Assembly (NCBI RefSeq): GCF_040545425.1
Contig: NZ_JBEPLW010000011.1
DNA from: Bhargavaea ullalensis
GTDB lineage: Bacteria; Bacillota; Bacilli; Bacillales_A; Planococcaceae
Length of the DNA: 64,000 bases
Strand: one strand, 5' to 3'
Below the pieces are notes generated by a model that saw nothing but the letters and a program-made list of their open reading frames with translations, had not been told where the DNA came from and searched no databases. The position numbers were made by a program, and so were the translations under genes. Shown one piece after another: positions 44,334-53,073 of this stretch (positions are counted from its first letter, which is position 1; every line of letters begins with the position of its first letter).

Positions 44334-47300
44334 CCACAGCACCAGTTGAAGTGTACCGCCCGGTGAACCATGTCCGGTTCGTCACGGCTTCCAGCCTGTT
44401 CGACGGCCACGATGCGTCGATCAACATCATGCGCCGCATCCTCCAGGCGAGCGGCGCCGAAGTCATCCACCTCGGCCACAACCGTTCCGTCGAGGAAGTC
44501 GTCAACGCCGCCATCCAGGAAGACGTCCAGGGCATCGCGATCTCGTCCTATCAGGGCGGCCATGTGGAATATTTCAAGTACATGCACGACCTGCTCAAGG
44601 AAAAAGGCGCACCGCACATCCGCATCTACGGCGGGGGAGGCGGCGTCATCATTCCGAAAGAGATCAAGGAACTGCAGGACTACGGCATCTCCGGCATCTT
44701 CTCGCCTGAAGACGGACGCCGGCTCGGCCTTCAGGGCATGATCAACGAAATGCTGAAGCAGTGCGACTACAAGACGTCCGAGAAAAAAGACCTCGGCCAT
44801 CCCGAAGACCTCACGACAGAAAACGTTCCGCTTCTCTCCGGCCTGATCACGATGGCGGAGGACGCCCACAAAACCGGCGACGAGGAAGCCGAAAAGATGC
44901 TCGAAGAAGTCCGGAAGCATTCGAAAAACACACCGGTGTTCGGCATCACAGGCACGGGCGGCGCCGGCAAGAGCTCGTTGACGGATGAACTAATCCGCCG
45001 GTTCCTGCACGAGCTGCCGGACAAGAAAGTCGCCATCCTGTCGATCGACCCGACAAAGCAGAAGACGGGCGGCGCGCTGCTCGGCGACCGGATCCGGATG
45101 AACGCCATCTTCAGCAACCGCGTCTACATGCGGTCGCTCGCCACGCGCGGATCGCGCTCCGAGCTTTCCGGAGCGATCAAAGATGTGCTCGATGTTGTGC
45201 GTGCGGCCGGCTTTGACCTGATTGTCGTCGAGACGAGCGGAATCGGCCAGGGCGATGCGGAAGTCGCGGAAATCTCCGATGCTTCGATGTATGTGATGAC
45301 GAGCGAATTCGGCGCACCGACGCAGTTGGAAAAGATCGACATGATCGACTTTGCGGACTTGATCGCCATCAACAAGTTCGAGCGCAAAGGATCTGAAGAC
45401 GCCCTGCGCCAGGTGCAGAAACAGTACCAGCGCAGCCGCACGCTGTTCGACAAGAACCTCGACGACATGCCGGTGTACGGCACGATCGCCAGCCAGTTCA
45501 ATGACAAAGGGACCAACTCGCTGTTCGCGGCGATCGTCGACGTCCTGAACGAGAAATTCAACCTCGGCTGGGAGACGTCCTACAAGCATTCGGTGAAAAC
45601 TCAGAAGCAGAACGTTATCATCCCGAACGACCGCCGCTACTACCTCCGCGAAATCACGGACACGGTCCGCGATTATCACAAGCGTTCGGAGCAGCAGGCG
45701 GAATTCGGACGGCGCCTGTTCCAGCTGGAAGGTTCGCTTGGGATGATCCGTGAAAAAGGCGGCGATGAAGCGCTCGAGAAATCACTCGAATCGCTCATGG
45801 CAAGCGTGCGCGACGAGCTCACTGCGGAATCCAAGCGTATCCTCGACAACTGGGAAAGCTTGAAAAAAGCCTACTCCGGCGAGGAATTCGTGACGAAAGT
45901 CCGCGACCGCGAAATCCGCACGATTCTGCGCACGGAAAGCCTGTCCGGCCTTCAGATCCCGAAAGTCGCCTTGCCACGATTCAAGGACTACGGCGAGATC
46001 CTCCGCTGGGTGTATGCCGAAAACGTGCCGGGTTCATTCCCTTACACGGCGGGCGTGTTCCCGTTCAAGCGCCAGGGCGAAGATCCGAAGCGCCAGTTCG
46101 CGGGCGAAGGAACGCCGGAGCGGACCAACCGCCGGTTCCATTACCTGTCAAAGGACGACGATGCCAAGCGGCTGTCGACCGCATTCGACTCGGTCACCCT
46201 CTACGGGGAAGATCCGGATTACCGCCCGGACATCTACGGAAAAGTCGGCGAGTCCGGCGTTTCCATCTGCACGCTCGAAGACATGAAGAAGCTGTACGAC
46301 GGCTTTGACCTGTGCGCGCCGACGACGTCCGTCTCGATGACGATCAACGGCCCGGCGCCGATCATCCTCGCAATGTTCATGAACACCGCGATCGACCAGC
46401 AGGTGAAGAAGAAAGAAGAAGAGCTCGGCCGCGTACTCACCGTGGAAGAGTTTACCGACGTCCGGGAACAGACGCTGCAGACCGTCCGCGGCACCGTTCA
46501 GGCGGACATCCTGAAAGAAGACCAGGGCCAGAACACATGCATCTTCTCGACGGAATTCGCGCTCCGGATGATGGGCGATATCCAGAAGTACTTCATTGAC
46601 CACAAAGTGCGCAACTATTACTCGGTTTCGATCTCCGGCTACCATATCGCGGAAGCGGGGGCGAACCCGATTTCTCAGCTGGCGTTCACGCTGGCGAACG
46701 GTTTCACGTACGTCGAGTACTACTTGAGCCGCGGCATGAACATCGATGACTTCGCACCGAACCTGTCGTTCTTCTTCTCGAACGGGCTGGATCCGGAATA
46801 TACGGTCATCGGCCGTGTCGCACGCCGCATCTGGGCGGTCGCGATGCGCGAGAAATACGGCGCGAACGAACGCAGCCAGAAGCTGAAGTACCATGTCCAG
46901 ACGTCCGGACGCTCGCTGCATGCCCAGGAGATTGACTTCAATGATATCCGCACCACACTCCAGGCGCTCATGGCGCTGCAGGACAATTGCAACTCGCTGC
47001 ACACGAACGCCTACGACGAAGCGATCACGACGCCGACCGAAGAATCGGTCCGCCGGGCGATGGCGATCCAGATGATCATCACGAAGGAACACGGCCTGTC
47101 GAAAAACGAAAACCCGCTCCAGGGATCGTTCATCATCGAGGAACTCACCGACCTTGTCGAACAGGCGGTGCTTGAAGAATTCGACCGGCTCAACGACCGC
47201 GGCGGCGTCCTCGGCGCGATGGAGACCCAATACCAGCGGGGCAAGATCCAGGAAGAATCGATGTACTACGAGCACCTGAAGCACTCGGGCGACCTGCCGA

Positions 47301-47593
47301 TCATCGGCGTGAACACGTACCTCAACCCGAACCCGCCGAGCGAAGAAGACATCGACAGCATGGAACTCGCACGCGCGACGAAGGAAGAGAAAGAAACCCA
47401 GATCCACAACCTCCGCGCCTTCCAGGAAAGCCACGAAGACAAAACGGCCGAAGCCCTCAACCGCCTCAAGCAGGCCGCCGTCTCAAACGGCAACATCTTC
47501 GAGGAACTCATGGAAACGGTGAAAGTGGCCAGCCTCGGTCAGATCACCGGCGCGCTTTATGAAGTCGGCGGACAGTATAGAAGGAATATGTAA
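44330..47593 (+). CDS. icmF: Fused isobutyryl-CoA mutase (IcmF)
   Basis: Adenosylcobalamin-dependent mutase interconverting isobutyryl-CoA and butyryl-CoA (and related branched acyl-CoAs), fused to its G-protein chaperone. Residues 15-140: B12-binding domain with FDGHDASIN, His27 expected to ligate cobalt. Residues 200-500: MeaB-like GTPase with P-loop GITGTGGAGKSS (205-216). From about 560: mutase TIM barrel, including YRPDIYGKVGESGVSI and FSTEFALRMMGDI. 1087 aa, full length. TTG start at 44330 after GGAGGGGG. Last gene of the operon; cofactor comes from the salvage operon just upstream. Confidence 0.95.
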   Translation: MTTAPVEVYRPVNHVRFVTASSLFDGHDASINIMRRILQASGAEVIHLGHNRSVEEVVNAAIQEDVQGIAISSYQGGHVEYFKYMHDLLKEKGAPHIRIYGGGGGVIIPKEIKELQDYGISGIFSPEDGRRLGLQGMINEMLKQCDYKTSEKKDLGHPEDLTTENVPLLSGLITMAEDAHKTGDEEAEKMLEEVRKHSKNTPVFGITGTGGAGKSSLTDELIRRFLHELPDKKVAILSIDPTKQKTGGALLGDRIRMNAIFSNRVYMRSLATRGSRSELSGAIKDVLDVVRAAGFDLIVVETSGIGQGDAEVAEISDASMYVMTSEFGAPTQLEKIDMIDFADLIAINKFERKGSEDALRQVQKQYQRSRTLFDKNLDDMPVYGTIASQFNDKGTNSLFAAIVDVLNEKFNLGWETSYKHSVKTQKQNVIIPNDRRYYLREITDTVRDYHKRSEQQAEFGRRLFQLEGSLGMIREKGGDEALEKSLESLMASVRDELTAESKRILDNWESLKKAYSGEEFVTKVRDREIRTILRTESLSGLQIPKVALPRFKDYGEILRWVYAENVPGSFPYTAGVFPFKRQGEDPKRQFAGEGTPERTNRRFHYLSKDDDAKRLSTAFDSVTLYGEDPDYRPDIYGKVGESGVSICTLEDMKKLYDGFDLCAPTTSVSMTINGPAPIILAMFMNTAIDQQVKKKEEELGRVLTVEEFTDVREQTLQTVRGTVQADILKEDQGQNTCIFSTEFALRMMGDIQKYFIDHKVRNYYSVSISGYHIAEAGANPISQLAFTLANGFTYVEYYLSRGMNIDDFAPNLSFFFSNGLDPEYTVIGRVARRIWAVAMREKYGANERSQKLKYHVQTSGRSLHAQEIDFNDIRTTLQALMALQDNCNSLHTNAYDEAITTPTEESVRRAMAIQMIITKEHGLSKNENPLQGSFIIEELTDLVEQAVLEEFDRLNDRGGVLGAMETQYQRGKIQEESMYYEHLKHSGDLPIIGVNTYLNPNPPSEEDIDSMELARATKEEKETQIHNLRAFQESHEDKTAEALNRLKQAAVSNGNIFEELMETVKVASLGQITGALYEVGGQYRRNM

Positions 47594-47785
47594 GAACAAA
47601 AGCGGAGCGGGCCTGCCAAGACCCGACAGGCATAAGGCAGGATGCAGAGCGAAGCCCGCTTCGCGGCGCATCATGACTTATGACCCCGAAGGTCTGGCCC
47701 GCGCAGCTGGATGGAACAAAAGCGGAGGGCGGCTGGAAGGATGAAGTCAGCCAAAGTCCGCCGCTATGCGGCAAAGGCGGACGGC
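47592..47785 (+). repeat. Imperfect palindromic element flanked by AACAAAAGCGGAG repeats
   Basis: GAACAAAAGCGGAG occurs at about 47594 and again at about 47713. Between them lies a long imperfect inverted repeat: GGGCC/GGCCC, AAGACC/GGTCT, CATAAG/CTTATG and ATGC/GCAT pair around a central GCGAAGCCCGCTTCGC hairpin. It looks like a structured, REP/BIME-like intergenic element directly after icmF; no T-tract terminator is seen. Confidence 0.5.
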
Positions 47786-47787
47786 CG

Positions 47788-48262
47788 AGTCGTACGGATC
47801 CCGGCTTGAGTCGTACGGATCCGTCCCCGAGTCGTACGGGCTGAGTCACCCGGCGCCCGGATGCGGCCGAGTCGTACGGATCCTGGCCTGAACCGTACGG
47901 AACCCGGCTTGAGTCGTACGGATCCGTCCCCGAGTCGTACGGGTTGAGTCACCCGGCGACCGGATGCGGCCGAGTCGTACGGATCCCGGCCTGAACCGTA
48001 CGGAACCCGGCTTGAGTCGTACGGATCCGTCCCCGAGTCGTACGGGCTGAGTCACCCGGCGCCCGGATGCGGCCGAGTCGTACGGATCCCGGCCTGAACC
48101 GTACGGATCCCGGCTTGAGTCGTACGGATCCGTCCCCGAGTCGTACGGGTTGAGTCACCCGGCGACCGGATGCGGCTGAGTCGTACGGAACCCGGCTTGA
48201 ACCGTACGGAACCCGGCTTGAGTCGTACGGATCCGGCCCCGAGCCGTACGGATCCGCTCTCC
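47788..48262 (+). repeat. GAGTCGTACGGATC array with 103-bp higher-order repeat
   Basis: The central TAC recurs with spacings 21, 21, 40, 21, 21, 21, 40, 21, 21, 21, 40, 21, 21, 21, 40, 21, 21, 21. Blocks of 21+21+21+40 = 103 bp repeat about three and a half times; the 40-nt unit always contains TGAGTCACCCGGCG then CCGGATGCGG. About 22 units between icmF and the small membrane gene. Confidence 0.93.
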
Positions 48263-48285
48263 GCCGCTCATTCCGAAAAGAATCA

Positions 48286-48318
48286 CCCATGATGTCCCTT
48301 TTCAGGGGCATCATTTTC
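48286..48318 (+). terminator. Hairpin terminator after the icmF-side array
   Basis: ATGATGTCCC pairs with GGGGCATCAT across a short loop, followed by TTTTCTT. Confidence 0.6.
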
Positions 48319-48367
48319 TTCTGCTGTTGTATAATGTAGGAAAGCCCGCCGAGGGAGGTTTTGCCGG

Positions 48368-48526
48368 TTGAAGCTCTCTATCCATATCTTCATCATGCTC
48401 GTCCTGGTGGTCGCCACCGTCCTGCTGTACAACCATGGTCTGGCGGCGATTCCGCTGATCCTGCTGTCCGTCCAGCTTTTCTGGCTCACTTTCCGCGGCA
48501 TGCGGCTGCTGAAAAAACAGACATGA
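48368..48526 (+). CDS. Small two-helix membrane protein, 52 aa
   Basis: TTG start 8 bases after GGAGG, with a TATAAT box at 48330-48335. The product starts MKLSIHIFIMLVLVVATVLL and has a second hydrophobic stretch (AAIPLILLSVQLFWLTF), then a basic tail RGMRLLKKQT, so two membrane helices with a positive C-terminus. Family not recognised. Separate from rpoE, which has its own -10 box. Confidence 0.6.
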   Translation: MKLSIHIFIMLVLVVATVLLYNHGLAAIPLILLSVQLFWLTFRGMRLLKKQT

Positions 48527-48553
48527 GGGTGGCATGGGAATGCCCGGATTGTA

Positions 48554-48559
48554 TATAAT
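48554..48559 (+). promoter_or_regulatory. Probable -10 box of rpoE
   Basis: TATAAT at 48554-48559, about 40 bases before rpoE; the -35 region is not clear. Confidence 0.45.
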
Positions 48560-48598
48560 GGGGATTATGCCACCGTATGCAGAAAGGACGTGCGCCTG

Positions 48599-49144
48599 AT
48601 GAACCTGAACCTCCAAGAACTGACGAAAGAACAATTGAAAGAAGAAGCATTCATAGATCTTGCCTATGCCCTCCTTGAGGAACGCCGAGAGCCGATCCCG
48701 TTTGAAGGACTGATGGCGGAACTGAAAAAGCTGCTCGGACTGTCGGAAGCCGAAATGAAAGAACGCCTCGTGCGTTTTTACACGGACTTGAACATCGACG
48801 GGCGCTTCCTGGCGCTCGGAGACGGCCGCTGGGCACTTCGTGAATGGTACCCGGTCGACAAGATCGAGGAAGAAACCGCGCCGGTCGTGAAGACGCGCAA
48901 GAAAAAGGCGAAGGCGAAAGTCGTGGATGAAGACGACGAAGAAGACGAGGATCTCCTGGCGGACGACGAAGAAGACTTCGACGACGAGGACCTCGATGAG
49001 TTTGCCGACGACGAAGAAGAAGACTTTGACCTCGATGAAGAAGACGAAGAAGAAGAGGAAGAGGATGTCGATCTTGATGAAGACCTCGACCTTGACGAAG
49101 AGCTCGAAATCGATGAAGAGGATGAAGAAGAAGAGGAAGAATAA
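48599..49144 (+). CDS. rpoE: RNA polymerase delta subunit
   Basis: Delta subunit of Gram-positive RNA polymerase, which raises promoter selectivity and recycling. Residues 1-90 form the HARE-HTH-like domain (AFIDLAYALLEERREPIPFE, FYTDLNIDGRFLALGDGRWA). Residues from about 105 on are almost entirely aspartate and glutamate, as in other delta subunits. 181 aa. ATG 48599 is 10 bases after AAAGGA; GTG 48590 is too close. Confidence 0.95.
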   Translation: MNLNLQELTKEQLKEEAFIDLAYALLEERREPIPFEGLMAELKKLLGLSEAEMKERLVRFYTDLNIDGRFLALGDGRWALREWYPVDKIEEETAPVVKTRKKKAKAKVVDEDDEEDEDLLADDEEDFDDEDLDEFADDEEEDFDLDEEDEEEEEEDVDLDEDLDLDEELEIDEEDEEEEEE

Positions 49145-49146
49145 AC

Positions 49147-49256
49147 TTGACTTCTTCCTTGCCCCGGGTTTATGATTTATTCGGGCTCCTGAATTAGGAG
49201 ATAGTAAATGTGCGTATGCGCTCCCCTGCAGAACGGCTTGCAGGGGAGCGTTTTTT
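49147..49256 (+). promoter_or_regulatory. pyrG promoter and CTP-sensitive attenuator
   Basis: TTGACT (49147-49152), 18-base spacer, TATGAT (49171-49176); the expected start is GGGCTCC at 49183. The leader ends in the terminator CGCTCCCCTGCA/TGCAGGGGAGCG (49219-49250) followed by TTTTTT. A GGGC start plus a terminator whose 5' arm is C/U-rich is the known layout of pyrG control in bacilli: at low CTP polymerase stutters, adding G residues that pair with CTCCCC and prevent termination. Confidence 0.85.
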
Positions 49257-49286
49257 GTTTTGGCAACCAAGGGAGGAAAATCGAAC

Positions 49287-50891
49287 ATGACAAAGTATAT
49301 TTTCGTTACAGGCGGCGTTGTTTCGTCGCTCGGCAAAGGAATCGTGGCAGCTTCACTCGGCCGTCTCCTGAAAAACCGCGGCCTTGCCGTGACCATCCAG
49401 AAATTTGACCCGTACATCAACGTGGACCCGGGTACGATGAGCCCGTACCAGCACGGGGAAGTATTCGTGACGGAAGACGGCGCGGAGACGGACCTTGACC
49501 TCGGCCACTACGAGCGCTTCATCGACATCAACCTGTCGAAGTACTCCGCCGTCACGACCGGCAAGATCTATTCCACCGTTCTTAAAAAAGAACGCCGCGG
49601 CGACTACAACGGCGCGACCGTGCAGGTCATCCCGCACATCACGAACGAGATCAAGCAGCGCGTGCTCCGCGCTGGCAAGGAAACGCACGCGGACGTCGTC
49701 ATCACGGAAATCGGGGGAACCGTCGGCGACATCGAATCCCTGCCGTTCCTGGAAGCCATCCGTCAGCTCCGCAGCGACCTCGGCCGAGATGAAGTCATGT
49801 ACATCCACTGCACGCTGATTCCATTTATCCATGCAGCCGGCGAAATGAAGACCAAGCCGACGCAGCACAGCGTCAAGGAACTCCGCGGCCTCGGCATCCA
49901 GCCGAATCTCATCGTCGTGCGCACCGAGCAGCCGGTTCCGCAGGACATGAAAGACAAGATTGCGCTCTTCTGTGATATCCGTCCGGAAGAAGTGATCGAA
50001 TCCCGCGACGCCGAAACGCTCTACGAGATCCCGCTCGCCCTCCACCGGCAGGGGATGGATGACCTGGTCCTCGATCATCTGCGCATCATCGCCCCCCAGC
50101 CGGAACTCGGCGAATGGACGAAGCTCGTGGACCAAGTCAAGTCGCTTTCAAAATCGGTGAACATCGCACTTGTCGGCAAATATGTCGAGCTCCAGGATGC
50201 CTACATTTCCGTCGTCGAAGCACTGCGCCATGCAGGCTATGCGTTTGACGCGGACATCAACGTCAAATGGATCAACGCAGAAGAGATTTCCGACGAAAAT
50301 GCGGCCGGACTGCTTGAAGGCATGGACGGCATTCTCGTTCCCGGCGGCTTCGGCGACCGGGGCATCGACGGCAAAGTTGCCGCCGTCCGCTATGCCCGCG
50401 AACATGAAATCCCGTTCTTCGGCATCTGCCTCGGCATGCAGCTTGCATCGGTCGAATTCGCCCAGCATGTGATGCACATGGACGGCGCGCACTCGTCGGA
50501 GCTCGATCCGTCGACCGCTTTCCCGATCATCGATATCATGCCGGACAAAAAAGACCTTGAAGACCTCGGCGGCACGCTCCGCCTCGGCCTGTATCCGTGC
50601 AAGCTCAAGCCGGGCACGAAAGCCCATGAGGCTTACGGTGAAGACCTCGTCTATGAACGCCACCGCCACCGCTACGAATTCAACAACGAATACCGCGATG
50701 AATTCGAAAAAGCCGGCTTCGTATTCTCCGGAGTGAGCCCGGACGGCCGTCTCGTCGAAATCGTCGAGTTGCCGAACCACCCTTGGTTCGTCGCGTGCCA
50801 GTTCCACCCGGAATTCATCTCGCGCCCGAACCGCCCGCAGCCGCTTTTCCGCGAATTCATCCGTGCCTCGATGGAAAATGCGAACAATTAA
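49287..50891 (+). CDS. pyrG: CTP synthase
   Basis: Makes CTP from UTP, ATP and glutamine. Synthetase domain with TGGVVSSLGKGIVAASLG and DPGTMSPYQHGEVFVT; glutamine amidotransferase domain with nucleophile cysteine in FFGICLGMQLA (near residue 381) and FHPEF. 534 aa, full length. ATG 49287 after GGGAGG; the leader is attenuated as described at 49147-49256. Confidence 0.97.
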   Translation: MTKYIFVTGGVVSSLGKGIVAASLGRLLKNRGLAVTIQKFDPYINVDPGTMSPYQHGEVFVTEDGAETDLDLGHYERFIDINLSKYSAVTTGKIYSTVLKKERRGDYNGATVQVIPHITNEIKQRVLRAGKETHADVVITEIGGTVGDIESLPFLEAIRQLRSDLGRDEVMYIHCTLIPFIHAAGEMKTKPTQHSVKELRGLGIQPNLIVVRTEQPVPQDMKDKIALFCDIRPEEVIESRDAETLYEIPLALHRQGMDDLVLDHLRIIAPQPELGEWTKLVDQVKSLSKSVNIALVGKYVELQDAYISVVEALRHAGYAFDADINVKWINAEEISDENAAGLLEGMDGILVPGGFGDRGIDGKVAAVRYAREHEIPFFGICLGMQLASVEFAQHVMHMDGAHSSELDPSTAFPIIDIMPDKKDLEDLGGTLRLGLYPCKLKPGTKAHEAYGEDLVYERHRHRYEFNNEYRDEFEKAGFVFSGVSPDGRLVEIVELPNHPWFVACQFHPEFISRPNRPQPLFREFIRASMENANN

Positions 50892-50897
50892 TCAACG

Positions 50898-50935
50898 TAA
50901 AAAGGTCCTGCCAAACTGCGGCGGGACCTTTTTCT
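50898..50935 (+). terminator. Bidirectional terminator between pyrG and ywjG
   Basis: AAAAAGGTCCTGCC/GGCGGGACCTTTTT stem with T tracts on both strands. Confidence 0.85.
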
Positions 50936-50991
50936 TGTGAATAAAGAACGGACGCTCCGCACAAAATCCGGCGGAATGCCCGTCTCTTCGG

Positions 50992-51510
50992 TCAATCAAA
51001 TTCGGTGAGCAGCTCGACATAGTCCAAGCGAACGGCTTCATAGATGAAAAGGCCGGCGAGCGCATGGGGCAGGACGGTCCGGCCGCCCTCGTCATCCGGC
51101 AACAGGCCCTTCCTCACGCCGAGTGACACGTAGGCATGCGCAAGATCTGCGAGTTCATTGCCTTCTGCATCCTCGGCTTCCGAGGCGAGCGCCGCAAACG
51201 GAATGAACTGTTCAGACAGCCGGCGGGCGAGCGCCAGAGCCTCTTCGTCCGATGCGGACCGGGTGAGGATCCAGACGCGGTCCGCGCTTGTCATGTCCTC
51301 TCCGCGGTAGCGGACGGCGCCTTTGAACGGCTCCGCTCCGCGTATTGCGTTCGCGCTCACGGCGCCGAGTTCCCCGAATGCGGCAAAGTAGACCTTTCCC
51401 TGTCCGGTCGTCGCCTGGGCGAGCAGCCGGGCGGTCATCCCGATTGCCTCTTCCTCGCTTGATGCAATGCGCTGAAGAAGGCCGGTGATCTGAGTGGTGA
51501 GCATTTTCAT
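50992..51510 (-). CDS. ywjG: DUF2529 protein YwjG
   Basis: 172-residue protein, SIS-like by its RVWILTRSASDEEALALARR stretch, of unknown function. Lies between pyrG and spo0F in reverse orientation, exactly as ywjG in B. subtilis. ATG 51510 follows GGAGGG; the frame is open 16 codons further upstream. Confidence 0.87.
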   Translation of the reverse strand: MKMLTTQITGLLQRIASSEEEAIGMTARLLAQATTGQGKVYFAAFGELGAVSANAIRGAEPFKGAVRYRGEDMTSADRVWILTRSASDEEALALARRLSEQFIPFAALASEAEDAEGNELADLAHAYVSLGVRKGLLPDDEGGRTVLPHALAGLFIYEAVRLDYVELLTEFD

Positions 51511-51607
51511 GGCAATCCCTCCGCCTTCATTATAAAACGGCGGGGCGCGAAAGCACACGAATTACACCGCAATCTGGCGGAAACAATTCAGATTTTTCCT
51601 TTGATTT

Positions 51608-51637
51608 AAAGGGAAATCCCCCTGTATCTCGAATACA
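51608..51637 (+). promoter_or_regulatory. Probable sigma-H promoter of spo0F
   Basis: AAAGGGAAAT (51608-51617) and GAATAC (51631-51636) are spaced like the sigma-H -35 (AGGAWWW) and -10 (GAATW) boxes with 12-13 bases between. spo0F is a sigma-H gene in B. subtilis. No clear Spo0A box was seen. Confidence 0.5.
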
Positions 51638-51666
51638 AACCAATACTGACTAGGACGGAAGGCGTG

Positions 51667-52029
51667 ATGGGGATGAAGCGGATTTTGGTCGTGGACGATC
51701 AGAACGGAATCCGGCTGCTGCTGGCAGAGGTGTTCAGGCGGGAGGGGCACGAAACGGTACTTGCGAAAAACGGATTTGAAGCGCTGGAAAGACTTCGCGA
51801 AACGGAGCCCGACTGTGTGCTGCTCGACATGAAAATGCCCGGAATGGACGGCATCGAGGTGCTCAAGGAGATCAAGGCGGCTGCGCCGGCGACCCCGGTC
51901 CTCATGATGACCGCATACGGTGAGCAGGAGCAGATTGACGCGGCGAAAGAACTCGGTGCGGCCGATTATTTTACAAAGCCGTTCGACATCCACGAATTGC
52001 GGACGGCCGTCAACGAACTCCTCGGATGA
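51667..52029 (+). CDS. spo0F: Sporulation phosphorelay response regulator Spo0F
   Basis: Single receiver domain that carries phosphate from sporulation kinases to Spo0B. RILVVDDQNGIRLLLAEVF, phosphoacceptor Asp54 in CVLLDMKMPGMDG, MMTAYGEQEQ with the threonine switch, and FTKPFDIHEL with the conserved lysine. Starting at 51667 puts D10, D11 and D54 at the same numbers as B. subtilis Spo0F; GTG 51664 and ATG 51673 are alternatives. No output domain, as expected. Confidence 0.93.
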   Translation: MGMKRILVVDDQNGIRLLLAEVFRREGHETVLAKNGFEALERLRETEPDCVLLDMKMPGMDGIEVLKEIKAAAPATPVLMMTAYGEQEQIDAAKELGAADYFTKPFDIHELRTAVNELLG

Positions 52030-52065
52030 ACGGGCAGGCAGTGGCGGACACTGCCTGTTTTTGTT
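52030..52065 (+). terminator. Rho-independent terminator after spo0F
   Basis: GGCAGGCAGTG/CACTGCCTG stem followed by TTTTTG. Confidence 0.85.
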
Positions 52066-52129
52066 ATGATGGGAGAGTGTATGAAAGATTGAAAAACAGC
52101 AATTCCTATATTCGAAGGAGGAATCCCAG

Positions 52130-52987
52130 ATGGCACTTGTCTCCATGACTGAAATGCTGAAAAAAGCGAAGAACGAAGGCTATGCAGTCGGGCAATTCAA
52201 CATCAACAACCTCGAATTCACCCAGGCGATCCTGGAAGCGGCCGAAGAAGAGAAATCCCCGGTCATCCTCGGCGTCTCCGAAGGGGCAGGAAAATATATG
52301 GGCGGCTTCAAGGCGGTCGTCCCGATGGTGAAAGGCCTCATGGAATCGTACGGGACAACCGTGCCGGTCGCCATCCACCTCGATCATGGCTCGTCGTTTG
52401 ATAAATGCAGGGAAGCGGTGGAGGCCGGGTTCACGTCGGTCATGATCGACGCCTCGTCCAAGCCGCTTGAAGAAAATATTTCGATCACGTCCGAAGTCGT
52501 CGAATTTGCGCACAAGCACGGCGTGTCCGTCGAAGCCGAACTCGGTGTCGTCGGAGGACAGGAAGACGATGTGGTCGCGGACGGCGTCATCTATGCCGAT
52601 CCGAAGGAATGCGAGGAACTCGTCAGCAAGACCGACATCGACTGCCTGGCACCCGCGCTCGGCTCGGTCCACGGCCCGTACAGAGGCGAGCCGAACCTCG
52701 GCTTCAAGGAAATGGAAGAGATTTCAAAGCAATCCGATCTTCCGCTCGTTCTGCACGGCGGCACCGGCATCCCGACAAAGGATATCCAGCGCGCCGTCTC
52801 GCTCGGCACGGCGAAGATCAATGTCAACACCGAAAACCAGATTTCCGCGACGAAAGCCATCCGCGAAGTGCTGAACAACGACCCGGATGTCTACGACCCG
52901 CGCAAATACCTCGGGCCGGCACGCGAAGCCATCAAGGAAACAGTCAAAGGCAAGATGCGTGAATTCGGTTCTTCGGGGAAAGCTTAA
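52130..52987 (+). CDS. fbaA: Fructose-bisphosphate aldolase, class II
   Basis: Zinc-dependent aldolase of glycolysis and gluconeogenesis. Zinc and substrate residues in IHLDHGSSFDKC (near residue 82), LGSVHGPYRGEPNL and LVLHGGTGIP. 285 aa as in B. subtilis FbaA. GGAGGAATC precedes the ATG. Followed by tal, murA and glpX in the standard order. Confidence 0.96.
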   Translation: MALVSMTEMLKKAKNEGYAVGQFNINNLEFTQAILEAAEEEKSPVILGVSEGAGKYMGGFKAVVPMVKGLMESYGTTVPVAIHLDHGSSFDKCREAVEAGFTSVMIDASSKPLEENISITSEVVEFAHKHGVSVEAELGVVGGQEDDVVADGVIYADPKECEELVSKTDIDCLAPALGSVHGPYRGEPNLGFKEMEEISKQSDLPLVLHGGTGIPTKDIQRAVSLGTAKINVNTENQISATKAIREVLNNDPDVYDPRKYLGPAREAIKETVKGKMREFGSSGKA

Positions 52988-53073
52988 GGAAGCAGGATGG
53001 AAAAGGAGCGGCGCCCGGGCGGCACCCTCCTTCTTTCCGTTCATCAATCGGTACACGGGAGGAACAGACCACT

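Noticed and set aside
47846..48314. Three nested minus-strand frames starting MTQPVRLGDGSVRLKPGS in the icmF-side array
   Set aside because: They are copies of one 103-bp block, start at identical sites exactly 103 bp apart, and lack ribosome sites.
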